64,000 nt of DNA from Lunularia cruciata. Lineage: Eukaryota; Streptophyta; Marchantiopsida; Lunulariales; Lunulariaceae. Both the position numbers and the translations under genes were made by a program. The notes under the pieces are model-generated. The model was not told the origin of the DNA. It made no database searches and worked only from the letters and a program-made list of their open reading frames with translations. Location: the NCBI GenBank assembly GCA_948567375.1, contig OX419756.1:31262333-31326332 (forward strand), given 5' to 3'. Position 1 is the first letter of the stretch; every line of letters starts with the position of its first letter. Shown piece by piece: positions 24,710 to 37,047 of the stretch.

Positions 24710-27700
24710 AAGATTTCACAACAGAACTAGATTAGCTGTTTTCCAGAGCTCCCTATCCCTATCTCTTCAACTTCTAACAAACGAATCCTCTCCTCCAGTT
24801 ACAGTGCTACTTGTGCTTCGCGCTCGAATGCTCTCGGCACTCCCGACCGAGGGAAATATGAGGTCAGGAATGAGTCTGTTGACCCCCTGGTTCTTGTCCC
24901 ACTAGTGAATCCATTTGTTTGACTGAGGGCCCGAATCGAGTTGGAACAAAAGTCGCCTCGCACAAAAAGCAAATGCTCTGCCAATCCAAATAATCGTCCA
25001 AGATAGACTGATCTGAAGTGGCGATACGATCACAGCGTCTGAACTGTTCGTCACAAGTCTTGATGGTCTCTTCAATCTTCACAAATCGCCATCAATTCAC
25101 CAGCTGTGATCTAGCTCAGTTCTGTTATTTGCATGAAGTGTTTCCGACGCAGAGGTGGCCAGGCCAGTCTTTACGTGCTCGCAACAAAGAGTATCTTTTC
25201 GATCTCCCGGTCTTCCTTTGGCAATCACAGCGCTGCGAAATGCGCAGCAAAAAGTCTTATAAGCTTCTTCAAATTGAAATCGCATCGGTGCGCCATCCTC
25301 ATCTACTAGCTGCGTCCATTTTCAGGGGAGCAAAAGACAATCCAATCTCTGCAAGAAGAGTTGACTTCACCTTCTTAACTGGACTCGGGACTTCAGGTAA
25401 ACCCCGGAACTTCAACGTGGAGAAGCGCACATGTCTAAAGTGGGGTTTAAGTATGGGTAGATTAGACAGAAGAAACCTATTGGGAGTAGACTCAAATGTC
25501 ATAACTCATGGGCAAGTGGACCTGCATGCTATCTTTTTTAAAATTACGGATCTTGCCCGAATGGATGTGGTTTCTTCTGCCCCACTTCCGATATTAAACA
25601 AATAGGAAACACGGTTGCTTGTCTTAATCAGATTCACAACACCTTCCCATCTAGGAGTGCAGATACCTAAGTAAATGTTCGAGAAGGATGTCCACTGCCC
25701 CTCTGACGAAAAGTTATATGTTGATGGTCCTAGGAAAGCTCAAACTGGCTACAGTCATGAAATTGGGCAAAATCCGAGTCCCCGGTCAGTGCAGTACTGA
25801 ATTCAAAAAACATGTTTGCCTGAGAGAGAAAGACAGGAGGTTTGAAAAGAAGAAAGGGCAGGAGAGTCCAGGGACAACAGCAATCCATCCCTTTTTGACC
25901 CGTTGATGATGGTAACTTCCAAACGGAGCTTATTTTGTCGGTGTGACTCTGAAGTGTACCCGAACATGGATCCACCGATTTAAGATACGCTCGTGTCATA
26001 TTCAACAGTTGGGGACAAGCGATGAGGTTGAGGGTGTGCTGATGTAATGTACAGAGTGAGGGAAAACCGACGACAGGGACCACGAATCCGGTCCAGGCAA
26101 AAGCTCTGCCAGGCCGGTAGTTTGCGTACTGTAGTTCCGGCTACTTTTAAAAGTTAACGTTCTTCGTTTATTGTTGCGGTCGCCTTTTTCCCTTCGTTTA
26201 TTGTTGAAGTAATAATCAAGTACAGTGTTTGAACTTGAAACCGGAAGAGGAAACCATTGCGTCGGACCCACCGTGAGGGGCGAGTTGGACTGTACATCAT
26301 AACCTCTGGCATGGCCCCAGTTGCCGCTGCAGAGTTCCGTTCCAACTGACACATGAATGACTGAGTACTCGGGGAGGGGACAAAGGCGAGCCGAATCTGA
26401 GTTAAAGTTGTGATCGTGGTTTGCTCGCATTTCGGGGGTTCGCGCACAGGCACATAACTAGCCTTCTATCCCATGGAAATCTTCTTCTTTGGGATTCGAT
26501 CCGGCTAATGTGGTGATGTCTAAGCTCGAAGGCTTCCTTCAACAGATCAAATGCACCGATCAAAATCTGTTGTAAAACTGAGCCTTTCAACTTTACAATC
26601 GCGTTCGTCAAAGACCAAGCTCCATAGATTTTAACAGGGAATTGTCGTCTGTTAAATTATGAACTCTACCAGCGAAGGATTTCAGTTCCCGTTTCTTCCT
26701 CGCGAGCCTCGTCACAGACGATTGGACAGAACCCCGCCTGATATTGCATTTTAGGCGGCTGTGTCCTCTGGTAGCCAATCGTCACAGACGATGACACAGC
26801 CTCGCGAGGGGCATAAGTGACATCCGGAAAGATTTGCTCTAGTATCATTACTCTATTCCAGTCAAAGCAGTTGAGATCACCGACACTACCAACACCTTGC
26901 TCCGAATGTTTGCATGGTTAATATCAATCTATCAACGAATATTGGGCGGCCTCTCATGTGTGCCAGACACTTGCTACGGCCATCCTCGCGTCACCCTCTT
27001 CCGTCACTCTCTTTGTAGCTACGTCTTTCACCGGGCCTGCGCTCCCTCGAAAGAGTCCCATGGCTGCGGCAGGTGCTGTCCAGGAGATACCCTTATTTAA
27101 TTGGGCATGCATCCAAACTACATCTAGAGCAACTCTATGCACTGTACAGGCCCACGAGATCCAAAGAATAATCCCCCTCGTTGCGTTCTACCTCGTTGAA
27201 CGGCCATCCTACACACAATTGCTAACGTTGAGTAAGACCGGCTAATTTCGGGAAATGGCCTTCATTTTCCGATCTACAAGTCTCTGATGTCCTTCTTCCC
27301 GCTTGATGATGTCAAGGGCTGTTGAGAACAGGTCTTGAGTGTCTTTGGATATCGATCAATCCTTCTTATGTCTAGGAAGGAGTTGGGGACGTTCCTTCTT
27401 GTGATCTTTCGACGTTGCTACTATTCGATTATCGTGACTCTTAAACTCTTATATTTCTGAAGAGGAAGATGGCATTGTTTATTGTAAATAATTAACTAAT
27501 GCAACACTCTGTCAGTCTGGAGGACTTGCCGCTTCTCTTGACCATATTTGGAATGGCCATTGAAAGAAAAAGATTCTGTAGTTCTTAAGCGTTGTCAAAA
27601 GAAATAATCATGTGAAATCGTGCTGCTGCGTGCCGCCGATGGTTTTTAGCGAACGCATGCTTGTTCGAGCACAATTTATCAATTGCCAAGCTTTCCGGAG

Positions 27701-28667
27701 GAGAGATTGCTGGTGGGGACTCCCGTTGTGAGATGTAATTGAAAACTAAGGAGCAAGATCGTAAGTTAATAAGGACAGAACAAATGAAAATCGAGAACTG
27801 GAGCACGACTGGTCTTTTACATTCTATTCTCTTCACCGTTCTGAGATGGAAGCCTCGGTGTGTCGAGTCACATTTGCAACTATGTCATCTCACATCTAGT
27901 GAGTTGGTATTGGCATCGATCTTTGCAGCGGAATGTTCCAGCAAAGATACTGTTGCATCGACAATGCATCATTCAGACACATGAGCAAAGTTTTTGCCTC
28001 CAGGTCGTTTGAGCTCCGTATGAGGACAAGGTCCTGAATCTGACAGCTGTAGTTACAGCTGGTTTGGGCCTATCTAAGGTTACGCAGATATAAAACACTA
28101 AGTAGTGCATGAAAAGCTAGAATTGGATGTCTGAAGTATCAGCCTCAACTTCCCAGCATCCGAGTTATATTTGGAGAATTTGGTTGCGCGGGGGAGATGC
28201 TGGAGAGTGTGGAGACTGACGGGAGAGGAGAGGGAGAGACGCGAGATAATTTTGATAATTTCTGAGTGTTCTCTGGCATTTAGCAATAGAATGAATAGTC
28301 AATTTTCTACGTTTTCAATTTCGGTTCCATTGGTACTAGATTGAAGACTATGGAGAATGGAGTAGAAAGTTACAAAGATTTATAGCTTTTTTAGGGTTGA
28401 GAGTGATCATTATATATTTAGAGTAATGGATTGTAAATTTTTATTTCTAATCTCTTGGTTTTTATGATTAAATTTCATGAGAATTTAATTTGAAAATTTT
28501 GGAGATGAAAATTGAAAATTACGAGAGTTTATAGATTTTAGGGTTTGGAAAGATGGTTTTGTTATGTGAGTTGGGAGGTGAGGGGTTGTGGTTTTGCAGA
28601 TATGGGGAGATACGGGGAGATATGGAGAGGAGTATCATGTGTTACTATCATTATTCTTGTGCTAGCC
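24710..28667. other. Upstream of MLO; no recognised gene up to the non-LTR element
   Basis: The first part should hold the MLO promoter and leader. Open frames occur, the longest a plus-strand frame of 195 codons at 25018-25605, but none has a recognisable domain, and opposing frames overlap. A GC-rich quasi-palindrome at 26698-26816 is listed separately. From about 28,280 the sequence becomes AT-rich, apparently marking the start of the repeat-derived DNA around the non-LTR retrotransposon. Confidence 0.4.
26698..26816. repeat. Quasi-palindromic foldback of about 120 bases
   Basis: Outer arms CCTCGCGAG / CTCGCGAGG, a middle pair carrying the palindromic ATCGTC-ACA-GACGAT type sequence with ATTGG / CCAAT, and inner arms CCGCCT / AGGCGG fold around a short loop near 26,745. 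It looks like a small foldback or MITE-like insertion, but I found no convincing target duplication. Confidence 0.6.
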
Positions 28668-31600
28668 ATGGCTACACCTTCCGATGTGGGGTTGCCTAGA
28701 GCGGGTCGGGATACACCATGCCCAGTGTGTCATCGACGCTTTACTTCGCAAGTGGTAAAGACTTATGTGGGAAGGATGCACAAGGACTATGATTGTACCA
28801 CTTGGGATATTCACGTGAGACGAGCGACCACATCGACTGCAGTGACACTCGGGATTACGCACGCTTCTTCTATACCTTCGTTGATCGCTCCAGGGATACC
28901 GATCGAGTCGTGGGAGTGGTTAGCTTCTCAAGCGGGTTGCATTTTGGGGTTATTTGAGACTAGTTTTCCATGTCCACGTCTATTCCATAGGCTGCCCCGC
29001 ACACTCCATGATGAGGCAAGAGAGGCTTTTCACCTACCATTGGATCGTTTGGCACGTGATCCCTTGGAAGAGTTAGCGTGGTTCCTATTCCTCCTACTCC
29101 CTCGATGGTGTCTTCGTTATGCTAGAGGGGGACGCGTGGGGCATAGAGAGGTGGCGGCTAGATTTCGTCGATTCCGAGCGGGGGATTGGGCAGCGCTTCA
29201 GAAGGAGTCTGTTAGGGCTACACAATTTAGGAGACAAGCATCGCCACATGATACCATAGATTCCACTCGATTACGACAATGTAGGACATTGGATCAGGCG
29301 GGAGAATTTAGTAGAGCAGCACGAGCGATACACCCTTTGTCTATAGCGAGTCTTACTGATGAGACCATCTCTTCCCTACGCTCATTGCATCCTATAGCAA
29401 TAGAGGGACTACCACTAGAGGTCTTAGATTATCAGCCTGAGCAGCCTTTATGTCTTGATAGGTCGTTATTTGCACAAGCATTGTGCACTGCCCCTCGCCT
29501 TTCCTCAGGAGGCTTGTCAGGGATGGTTTATGAGCACCTTAGAGATTGCTTCCAGGCAGATGATCCTTCTAGTGGTTTTACCGAGTTGTTTCAGGTGGCT
29601 GCAACAGTAGCGAGAGGAGACATTCTTATGTTTGTTAGTCGGGTCTTAGGTGCTAGTCAACTTCTCGCGATTGAGAAGGACACGGGAGGCATTAGACCAA
29701 TTGCTATTGGAGAGATCTTTTTGCGTTTGGTCAGCCGTACCATTGTCTTTCAGCATCGTTCTCACTTTCGACAACACCTTAGTCCACATCAGTTTGGAGT
29801 AGCTACACCTGGAGGATGTGAGGCTATATCTCTAGGCATTAGAGCACTCCTAGATATCCATCAGGAGTGGGTCGTCCTACAGGTGGATGTTGAGAACGCT
29901 TTTAATAGCGTCTCACGTGCATCCATCTTTAGAGAGCTTAGAGAGGCTGGTGGATCCTTGGCGAGTCTCATTCCTTTTGTGCGGTCTTTTTATGGCTCTC
30001 CTGCTTCCCTTTACTACTAGCATGGTGGTTCACAAGAGGGAGTCACCGTCTTGGAGTCAGCTGTTGGTACACGACATGGAGATCCTTTGGGGGGGCTCTT
30101 ATTTGCCATGGCTCACTTTAGAGCTCTCCTATCTACTACTTTGGCCATGCTAGGTTGTGTATTTCCCTCCTTGGCAGATGATACACACATCGTAGGCCCT
30201 GTAGATCAGATTAGGCAGGCCTTTGACTACTTGACTATCGAGCTACATCTAGTAGGCTTGAGAGTCAAGGTGTCAAAGTGTTAGGCATGGTCCCCTTTAG
30301 GTATCCCTCCCCACCTTGAGCTTCCAGAGGGGTGTATCACATCCACAGATAGACTTCGTGTTCTTGGAGTGCCAGTAGGATTGGAGGATTTCGTCACACG
30401 CTTCTTGGACGCTGCCCTTGCAAAGGATGTTCTCCATGTAGATGGCCTTCCATTACTAGGAGATCCACAGGTGGCATTTAGTATACTCTCTTCCAGTATT
30501 GCTCATCGACCATCCTACCTCATCCGTACAGTTCCCCCCTCACCGTCCTTCCTATCACGTCTGAGAGCATTTGATAGGGAGTCTTTGGTGATATTATTGG
30601 ACCAAGGACTTTTGAGTGTGTGACAAGGGATTTGGCACGTAGACAGACGGCTCTACCAATCTCATGTGGTGGGGTTGGCTTGCTTTCTATGGAGGAGATG
30701 GAACCTATAGCATTTTTGGGTAGTTGGGCTCTCTCGGCACCCCTAATTGCCTCTCGTCTTGTGGTTGCTGATAGGCCGGTTTTGGAGACTTATGTGACAG
30801 AGGTGGAGGGAGGACCCTTTTCTCTCTAGGTGTTATTGCGGCAAACGAGAGATAGTCTATCCCCAAGAGCACAAGAGGGTTTTCCATCGTTTGCTTCACT
30901 ATTGTCAGATTGGACTAGAGGTCTATAGTCTTCCTTGACGGAGCGATAGTGTGAGCATACGCTACATTCTCTCTTAGTTGACTCGTCCATTCCTCAGGCT
31001 ACTAGAGCACGTCTACGCTCTTGCTCCGGCAAGGGTGCAGGCTCGTGGATCCTAGCTCGACCATGCATTAGGGCTTTCCGACTTGCACCGACTACTTTCT
31101 CTACAGCGATGAGGTTTAGCCTAGGTTTGGTCCACCCATCTGCATCTTCACTACTCACTTGTGAGTGTGGTACCACACTAGATGCAGCGGCGGTCCACAT
31201 GACATGGTGTCCTTTTGGAGGACAGAGGATAGCTACACATGATGCCATTAGAGACATAGTGTTTGCTATGGCACGAGAGAGTGGATACTTAGCTTGGAGG
31301 GAGCGTTCGTATTTGTTGCAAACGACACGTGTCAATGCAGACTTATACTTGGTCCGAGATGATCAGGTGACAGTAGCGGATGTCGTGGTCATGGACCCTA
31401 TGCGAGATATAGTTTCAGAGGGAGTGATTACCCATCCCCCTGGATGGGCGGCAAGTGCAGTAGCAGGTCGCAAGGTCTCCAAGTATAGGGGCATGCAGCG
31501 AGGTCACTTCTTTGTTCCTCTAGCCTTGGAGTTATATGGAGCGATGGACACAACATTTGACACATTTGTCAGGGAGTGCACGAAAGCTTATCATGTTAGG

Positions 31601-31915
31601 CGTCAGGGGGTACCACTCTCACTCTCATACTTTGTAGCTTAGTTTAGACAGCGTGTGTCCATTGCTCTACAAAGAGCAATGGCTGGTGCAATCCATAAGA
31701 GAGCAATCACATTAGGTGATGTTTCTTCGGATGCTCCAGTTGTGTGTAAACCCGTACGACTTGCATAGCTCTGTTATTTTAGGTGCGGTAGGGCAGATTT
31801 TTCATACAGACTCTATTGGGGCTTAGCCCCATGTTACCTTTTTTGTCTCACCCTTGTAGGGCTTGATGGGGGTCTTCCCTTCCTTCATTTTTCCTACGCG
31901 GTCGCGTTTATTCAC
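28540..31915 (+). mobile_element. Decayed non-LTR retrotransposon, restriction-like-endonuclease type
   Basis: The outer limits are approximate. The element carries one long open frame broken by stops and a frameshift (listed separately), then a 3' tail containing TGGGGCTTAGCCCCATG and GTAGGGCTTGATGGGGG. No LTRs, no poly-A run at the 3' end and no apurinic-type endonuclease region were seen. Composition differs sharply from the AT-rich DNA on its left flank. Target-site duplications could not be identified by eye. Confidence 0.6.
28668..31642 (+). pseudogene. Reverse transcriptase with N-terminal zinc finger and C-terminal endonuclease-like domain
   Basis: The N-terminus has a CPVC pair followed by H and C ligands (C-x2-C-x16-H-x4-C), as in the DNA-binding fingers of R2-like elements. 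The reverse transcriptase shows GGIRPIAIGEIFLRL, PHQFGVATPGGCEA, the first catalytic Asp in VVLQVDVENAFNSVSR, GTRHGDPLGGLLFAMAH and the SLADDTHIVG box. In-frame TAG codons at 30018 and 30282 and a frameshift near 30,610 kill this copy. More stops follow near 30,827 and 30,925. The C-terminal part has a CxC...H...C zinc motif (CECGTTLDAAAVHMTWC). A segment after that (NADLYLV ... VADVVVMDP ... KVSKYRG) resembles a PD-(D/E)XK restriction-like endonuclease. Elements of this kind nick their target with that nuclease and prime reverse transcription there. The clade cannot be named by eye. Confidence 0.75.
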
Positions 31916-31922
31916 AGTTATA

Positions 31923-32141
31923 TCAGGCTTTGCTCCGATTCTTCGAAGTCATGGCATTCAGATCTTCGGTAGTTAATAAATGGTAGACCACGGAAGATCC
32001 AAAGTTTGGTTCTATTATGAAGGATTTCGCTGGGTGGGGATTACAGTGGTTCATTTGGGAATAAAAGTACACGTTTGTCCTTACCAAGAAAACTACCGTA
32101 ACTAGAACAAAGGTACCTAGGAAAATAACGCCGCCAATCAT
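31923..32141 (-). CDS. Possible small single-pass membrane protein
   Basis: A 72-codon frame from the first ATG has a strong hydrophobic helix right at its start (MIGGVIFLGTFVLVTVVFLV) and a polar tail ending TSKNRSKA. The frame stays open upstream of the ATG for about 15 more codons without another ATG, so it may be a last exon instead of a complete gene. It lies directly downstream of the non-LTR element and reads towards it. No family was recognised. Confidence 0.3.
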   Translation of the reverse strand: MIGGVIFLGTFVLVTVVFLVRTNVYFYSQMNHCNPHPAKSFIIEPNFGSSVVYHLLTTEDLNAMTSKNRSKA

Positions 32142-33881
32142 GGTATCAATTTTGGCGTCAAACCTTCCAAGGTACAGAGTTTGCACGGGTGTTTAATTAC
32201 AGAGTCGAGTGCAGTTCAGGTACAATTCAGAGATATCTGATTGATCATGAGTAAAAAGCTGACGAGTTCAAAGCCACAGCTATATCACTTATAAGAGCAC
32301 AAGTAGCTAGTATGCAGTACAACAAGATCTTAAGGTATGGAAATATGTAATTTATCTACCCAAATTTTGGGTGATGAACTTCAGATCTTCCGTGCAATGC
32401 AACAAATCTGAAAGTTGTTACGACACATAGAGAAATGTGCCAGCTGATATTGAGCTCTATCAGTTAATTTTTCGTAGTTTTGCTTCTTTCTGCTCTAACA
32501 TCACGTTAATACGATCTTTCCCTTGGTCAATTGCGTAGTGCTACTTAGGGACGTTCCAACTGCGGAAAACTACTCCACTCACAGCACAGAACCCTTATCG
32601 GTGACAAATTAAAATTTGTGTGGTAATTTGGAATTCAAAATCCACGTGGGGAGCTGTGATCTCCGTTTGGGGCTTTCTGTCGATTTTAAGTGTGAAAGGC
32701 GACCGCGTAGGAAAAACGAGGGATGGGAAGACCCCATCAAGCCGTACAAGGGAAAGGAGAGCAAACGAGAGCTATCGAAGAAGTTGGCTCTTCTAGCTTC
32801 CGATCTGAAAGATGGAGCGTTGTTGCGTTGTAGCGTCGAGCGTTGAATCTAATGATTGCATGAACAGTGTCATCAATGCAACTATTGATGTCTGGAGAGA
32901 GACATTCGAAGTAGTTCTTCATAGGGATTTTCATCCCAGTTACGCCAAGATATTACAAGTTTAGCTTCTGCGCTAGGCGCGTCAAAGATCTATCTTAGAC
33001 AAAACTATCGCACGGATTTGTAACAGGTGGAGCTTCCGTGGTGATACTAGTGAGTGAAAGCACCCTCACCATGAATCTTTTAGAACGCAGCGTATCCGGA
33101 GCGTGAGTCCTGAACTCGCGCCTAGTGAGAGCTCGTCTGAACACCATTTACTTCATTTCAAAGAGTTCCCTACGAGCCGAGACCCTGAGAATACTGAGTG
33201 TCTGTCGGCAAATCTTGCTATTTAGCACCTTATAAATAGCAGGCTCTCTGTATGAGTTCGTTGTCGTCGACTCGTATGTTTTGCTGATCTGCAAATTTAT
33301 CACCGGAAATGCAAAACTGTGGACTTTCAGAAACACATCGGAATGGACGTCATCGTTTCGATGTCGAACGGCTTAGATGTTACTAGTCCATTTGCAGTAC
33401 AGTGATTCACTCTAAAAGTTAGTTCTCTAATCGTTACTTCTCTAAATATTACAGATTTTAGTGTTGAGAATCGTTGAAAGATTTTACTTTTCTAAGAATG
33501 TTTTACCCGAGTTGATTTTCACCACTTAAGGTTACAGATGAATATTTTCAGAAGAATAATTTCCAGAACTTTAAGAAATAACCATTTACAAGCACTAAAG
33601 TACTTCCTTTATACCACCTGCCTTCATGGTGCAATCCTTTTCCTTGAGCCTGGTGCTATCTTCTTCCTTCATTGCACCAAAGCTAGACCACATAGAACTA
33701 TGGAAGAATAGTACCAAGGACATGGTTAAGTATATAACACGCGTACAGTAGATAAAGTAATATCAACCATGAGAATCAACAGTCGTCCCAAAATTTCATT
33801 GAGGGGCAAAGTGAACTTCCTATTCAATAATAATCTTACTTCTTATTTATTAAACTTCAATGTCACTAATCTACAATTCAT

Positions 33882-34055
33882 GGAGATTCAACTACAGTTC
33901 GAAGGAGTTTGACCGCCCAGGAGTATGTTAACTATTAAAACAGTGTAGTACGAGTACCTTGAATACGGAGACTCAACTTCAGTTTCAGAAGGAGTTTCAC
34001 CGTCAAGGAGTAAGTTAAATGATTAAACGTTAAACAGTGCAGTATGAATATGAAA
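33882..34055. repeat. Two-copy diverged tandem repeat, 85-base period
   Basis: The copies start GGAGATTCAACTACAGTT (33882) and GGAGACTCAACTTCAGTT (33967) and share AAGGAGTTT, AGGAGTA and CAGTG(T/C)AGTA in order. Confidence 0.65.
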
Positions 34056-34529
34056 TGGAAAAATTAACCAGATCGATAAAGCTTTTAAGAATAAAGTATA
34101 TTTGAAGATCAATTTTGTCGTTTGCCCTAATTGTTACTTTTTGAGTTACTCCTTAGCACTAACAATTAGAGAGAGTTGAATGCACATGTAAAGGTTCCCG
34201 TGTGGAATGCGAGTTGTTGTTTTGATCAATCCTCCTCATTATGGTTATCACATTGACCCAGGCAGCAGTCATAGCTTTTGGAAAGCATGAGTTGAGTTGA
34301 GTGAGCAGCCAAGTAAAAGTAAGGATAAGAAGGACGACTCATAGTGGGTCACGGTTTGAATCCAATGACAAGGTTATTAAACCCCCATCGAATGACTCAT
34401 CCACGAGATGACTGGGAAGAGTCCAATTTATACATAAATCTGCTTTTATTGTTTCTCACATATGTTTTAAAGCCTCAATCCAGGATGACGAGGTCGTGGA
34501 TGAAAGAGTGTATTCGCATTGGCAGTTTG

Positions 34530-34569
34530 AACTTTTGTGGAGGTTATCCACATAATCTCCACAAAAGTT
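34530..34569. repeat. Hairpin with 18-base arms
   Basis: Arms 34530-34547 and 34552-34569 are complementary except for one G-T pair, around a four-base loop (CCAC). Confidence 0.75.
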
Positions 34570-35024
34570 TCTTCCACCGGTGGACTGATTTGTGGACTAT
34601 GAGTATCAACGAATTTCCCTGACGGCACATGTTCATAATGTCATGCGTCACACTTGGCCAGTCTGATTTCAAGAGTCACGGAAGTAAAAGTCTAATTCAC
34701 AGGAACACGTTGAACTTGTGGGCCTTGATGACAAGGAACTGGCAGTATAAGAAATTGTTTGATGCACATAGCACGTAACAATTGCAATAACATTATCAAT
34801 AGCCCCTCCTTACCAATTACCTACAAAAGCTATCTCAAAAGTGAGCTATCTCAAAAGATTCTTCCCAGTTGCGCATTGTTTTACAGGCAAGTGGGAAGAC
34901 ACAGAGCTTTCCAGAAAGTAAGAGCACATTCCGCTTTATTCACAACCAGCATGCCTTAGATCTGCTGAGCTCTTGTCCATTTCTCACCAATAGTTTCTCT
35001 CGTCAAATCATTCAAATGCTTGAG

Positions 35025-35051
35025 GGCCGGTTCACCTTAAGTGAACCGGCC
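35025..35051. repeat. Perfect GC-rich hairpin with 11-base arms
   Basis: GGCCGGTTCAC and its exact reverse complement are separated by CTTAA. It stands out in AT-rich surroundings. Confidence 0.8.
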
Positions 35052-35107
35052 TTTTCATCTTTCAGATCGGAATTTATCATGAGCCTCATGAGCGATCGGA
35101 ATTTATC

Positions 35108-35147
35108 ATCTTGAGTCTATAATTTCATCAAATTATAGACTCAAGAT
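35108..35147. repeat. Perfect hairpin with 18-base arms
   Basis: Arms 35108-35125 and 35130-35147 are exact reverse complements around a CATC loop. Just upstream, the block GATCGGAATTTATCAT occurs twice (about 35064 and 35095). Confidence 0.85.
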
Positions 35148-35197
35148 TGGATTTGCAGCCTGAAAAATCATTAGTGAAATTTGGAGAATTGTTGAGG

Positions 35198-36420
35198 ATG
35201 GATTCTTCTGTACCCAGCAAAGCAAAAGAGGATGAAAGGTTCCGCATTGCAACACACCATTATGGCCAAATACTAGATTATTTGGAAGACCCCGAGCATT
35301 TTGCATAGATTCATGGTGGGAATTGCAAAAAGCCTATTGAAAATCCATGACTTTTAGTTTCATGGCTACATTTTTGATACAAGAGGGGCAAGGATTTAAT
35401 TCTTCTATAACAAGTGACAGGCTTTGCAAGAAATGGTTGAGATGCATGAAACAATACAAAGAAACTTGGGAGTTGAAGAACAAGGCTACGGGAGAACCGG
35501 AACAAGGCTACGGGTTCTCACCAAGAAGGAATATAGCAATGGGTAAAGAACTATAAAAGATATATTGAATGGAATGTGCCGACATTGTTTTAGAATGGAA
35601 GCTATGTTTGAGAAGCAAACATTAGTCCATCCACTATGGTAAGTTTGGGAGATTTAAATCCCAATTTGAATGTGGTTGGCTTGGAGGAGGTCCATGAAGG
35701 TGCACATGAGGGATCTCAATTCCCATCTTCCTTGGAGGTGGTGCTCTCGGACTCATGCACCCACTTTGTCCCAAACACCCAAGGGGTGAAAAATATACCT
35801 AGTGTTTACATTGATAATGGAATCCAATCACATGAAGAGGAGTCACCATTTGGGGCGCCAGTAGAGGACTCACCTTTTCTTACACCACCTCCACTAACTT
35901 CTACAAGGGACTGGACCAAGGGCACTTTCCTAGACCAAGAAGGAGAACATGATCCAAAGAGGAGAAAAGGTGGAATTTTGGCAAGTAAGGTATCTTGGAT
36001 GTCTCCTAGTATGTCATTGTCTCATGATTTAGCAAAAATTACCATGTTGAAAGCATATATTATAGTATCAAAAGAGAGGTTATGACTAGCTAAACTAGAA
36101 ACAACTAACATGATGAAAAGAGAGAAACTCATGAAAATGGAAGTTGAACGTGTTAGATTAAAGAAAGAATTTGAAAGTTGAAATTGAGAAGAAATTAAGT
36201 GCAGATAAAGGGAAGCTAGGGCAGACAAACACCAGTTCAAGGAGAAGAATTTAGAGTCAAAATGCACGCATGAAATCAAAATGAGTCTCCTCTAAGCAGG
36301 AAAATCTCCTAAGGAAATAAGCATGTATTTCAAAGTGCTAACTCAATTTCTGCATGATCATCCTTCTCCTTCCCAAGAAAAAAACACTACTCCAAATTCA
36401 TCATACTCTAGTGATAGCAA
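35198..36420 (+). pseudogene. PIF/Harbinger-associated Myb/SANT-like protein, decayed
   Basis: An ATG opens a frame with FRIATHHYGQILDYLEDPEHF, but a TAG follows almost at once. Reading on through several stops and frame changes gives KKPI(G)K-like residues, then MHETIQRNLGVEEQ, GYGRTG, then a segment corresponding to NG-x-x-TIKDILNGMCRHCFRMEAMFE. That order is the pattern of the plant Myb_DNA-bind_3 type proteins that accompany PIF/Harbinger transposases, which help the transposase bind DNA or enter the nucleus. A proline/acidic stretch (35.7-35.95 kb) and a Lys/Glu-rich coiled-coil-like tail (36.1-36.25 kb) complete the usual layout. A decayed Harbinger transposase in convergent orientation lies 21 kb to the right, beyond the nested LTR elements. 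Confidence 0.5.
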
Positions 36421-37047
36421 ATAGCATGCCACAATGTAATGCAAGTAAGTTTGTGATAAAGATGAGTTTTATGAAAATGTTAAACCATAATTTCTGAAAT
36501 GGCTTTTGAAATATACACCATGTTTTTTGAATGTATTATGAGTCTTCTAAAAAGACCACGCTCATTGGTGCTTGCTACCACTCATTGGTGCTTGTTGAAG
36601 CTTGTCTTCAATGCCACGTGCCGCTTGATGCTGCCTGGTGCCGCCTAATGCCACAAGTGGCACAAGGTGGGTTTTTGGTGATGCATAATGGTGCCTATCT
36701 TATGTGGGTGGTGCTTGTAGGAGCCAATTGTAAGTTGTGGATGACGCTCGTAGGTGCTCATCTTATGCAGGTGGTTCTCTTAGGTGCCAATTGATACCTG
36801 ATTAAACATAAGCCTACAATGAGGCATAAGTGACACGTAATACAATAAAATATATTTGAGAGTTTGACAAGAAGATTTAACAAAAATGTGATAAAAGTAT
36901 GAGAGAGAATATGATACATAAGATATGCATAAATTGACATTAGATGTGTATAAAAGGGGAGCCACCAAAGCATGTAACTATGCTAGAGGAGAAGGAGGTG
37001 AAGAAGAAGAGGAAGATGAAACATGGTGTCAAAGTGCTGCTATTGCA
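36421..37047. other. Low-complexity spacer left of the copia element
   Basis: Between about 36,560 and 36,800 the sequence repeats a degenerate unit around TTGGTGC / TAGGTGC / GCTTGT. A related degenerate repeat appears in reverse orientation at about 56,740-57,130. No gene is recognised. Confidence 0.4.

Larger units (their letters stand above)
32187..35197. other. Intergenic DNA with tandem repeat and hairpins
   Basis: No recognised coding region. The stretch contains an 85-base tandem duplication (33882-34055) and a cluster of hairpins towards its right end (34530-35147), listed separately. It ends at the decayed Harbinger accessory gene. Confidence 0.4.

Noticed and set aside
25018..25605. 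195-codon plus-strand frame upstream of MLO
   Set aside because: Longest frame in the region but without any domain, and opposed by several minus-strand frames of similar quality.
32616..32846. 76-codon frame with Lys/Arg-rich composition
   Set aside because: No ATG at its start and no recognisable motif.
35025..35051. GC-rich hairpin as an intrinsic terminator
   Set aside because: This is a plant nuclear context, there is no T-run typical of a terminator, and no gene ends there.
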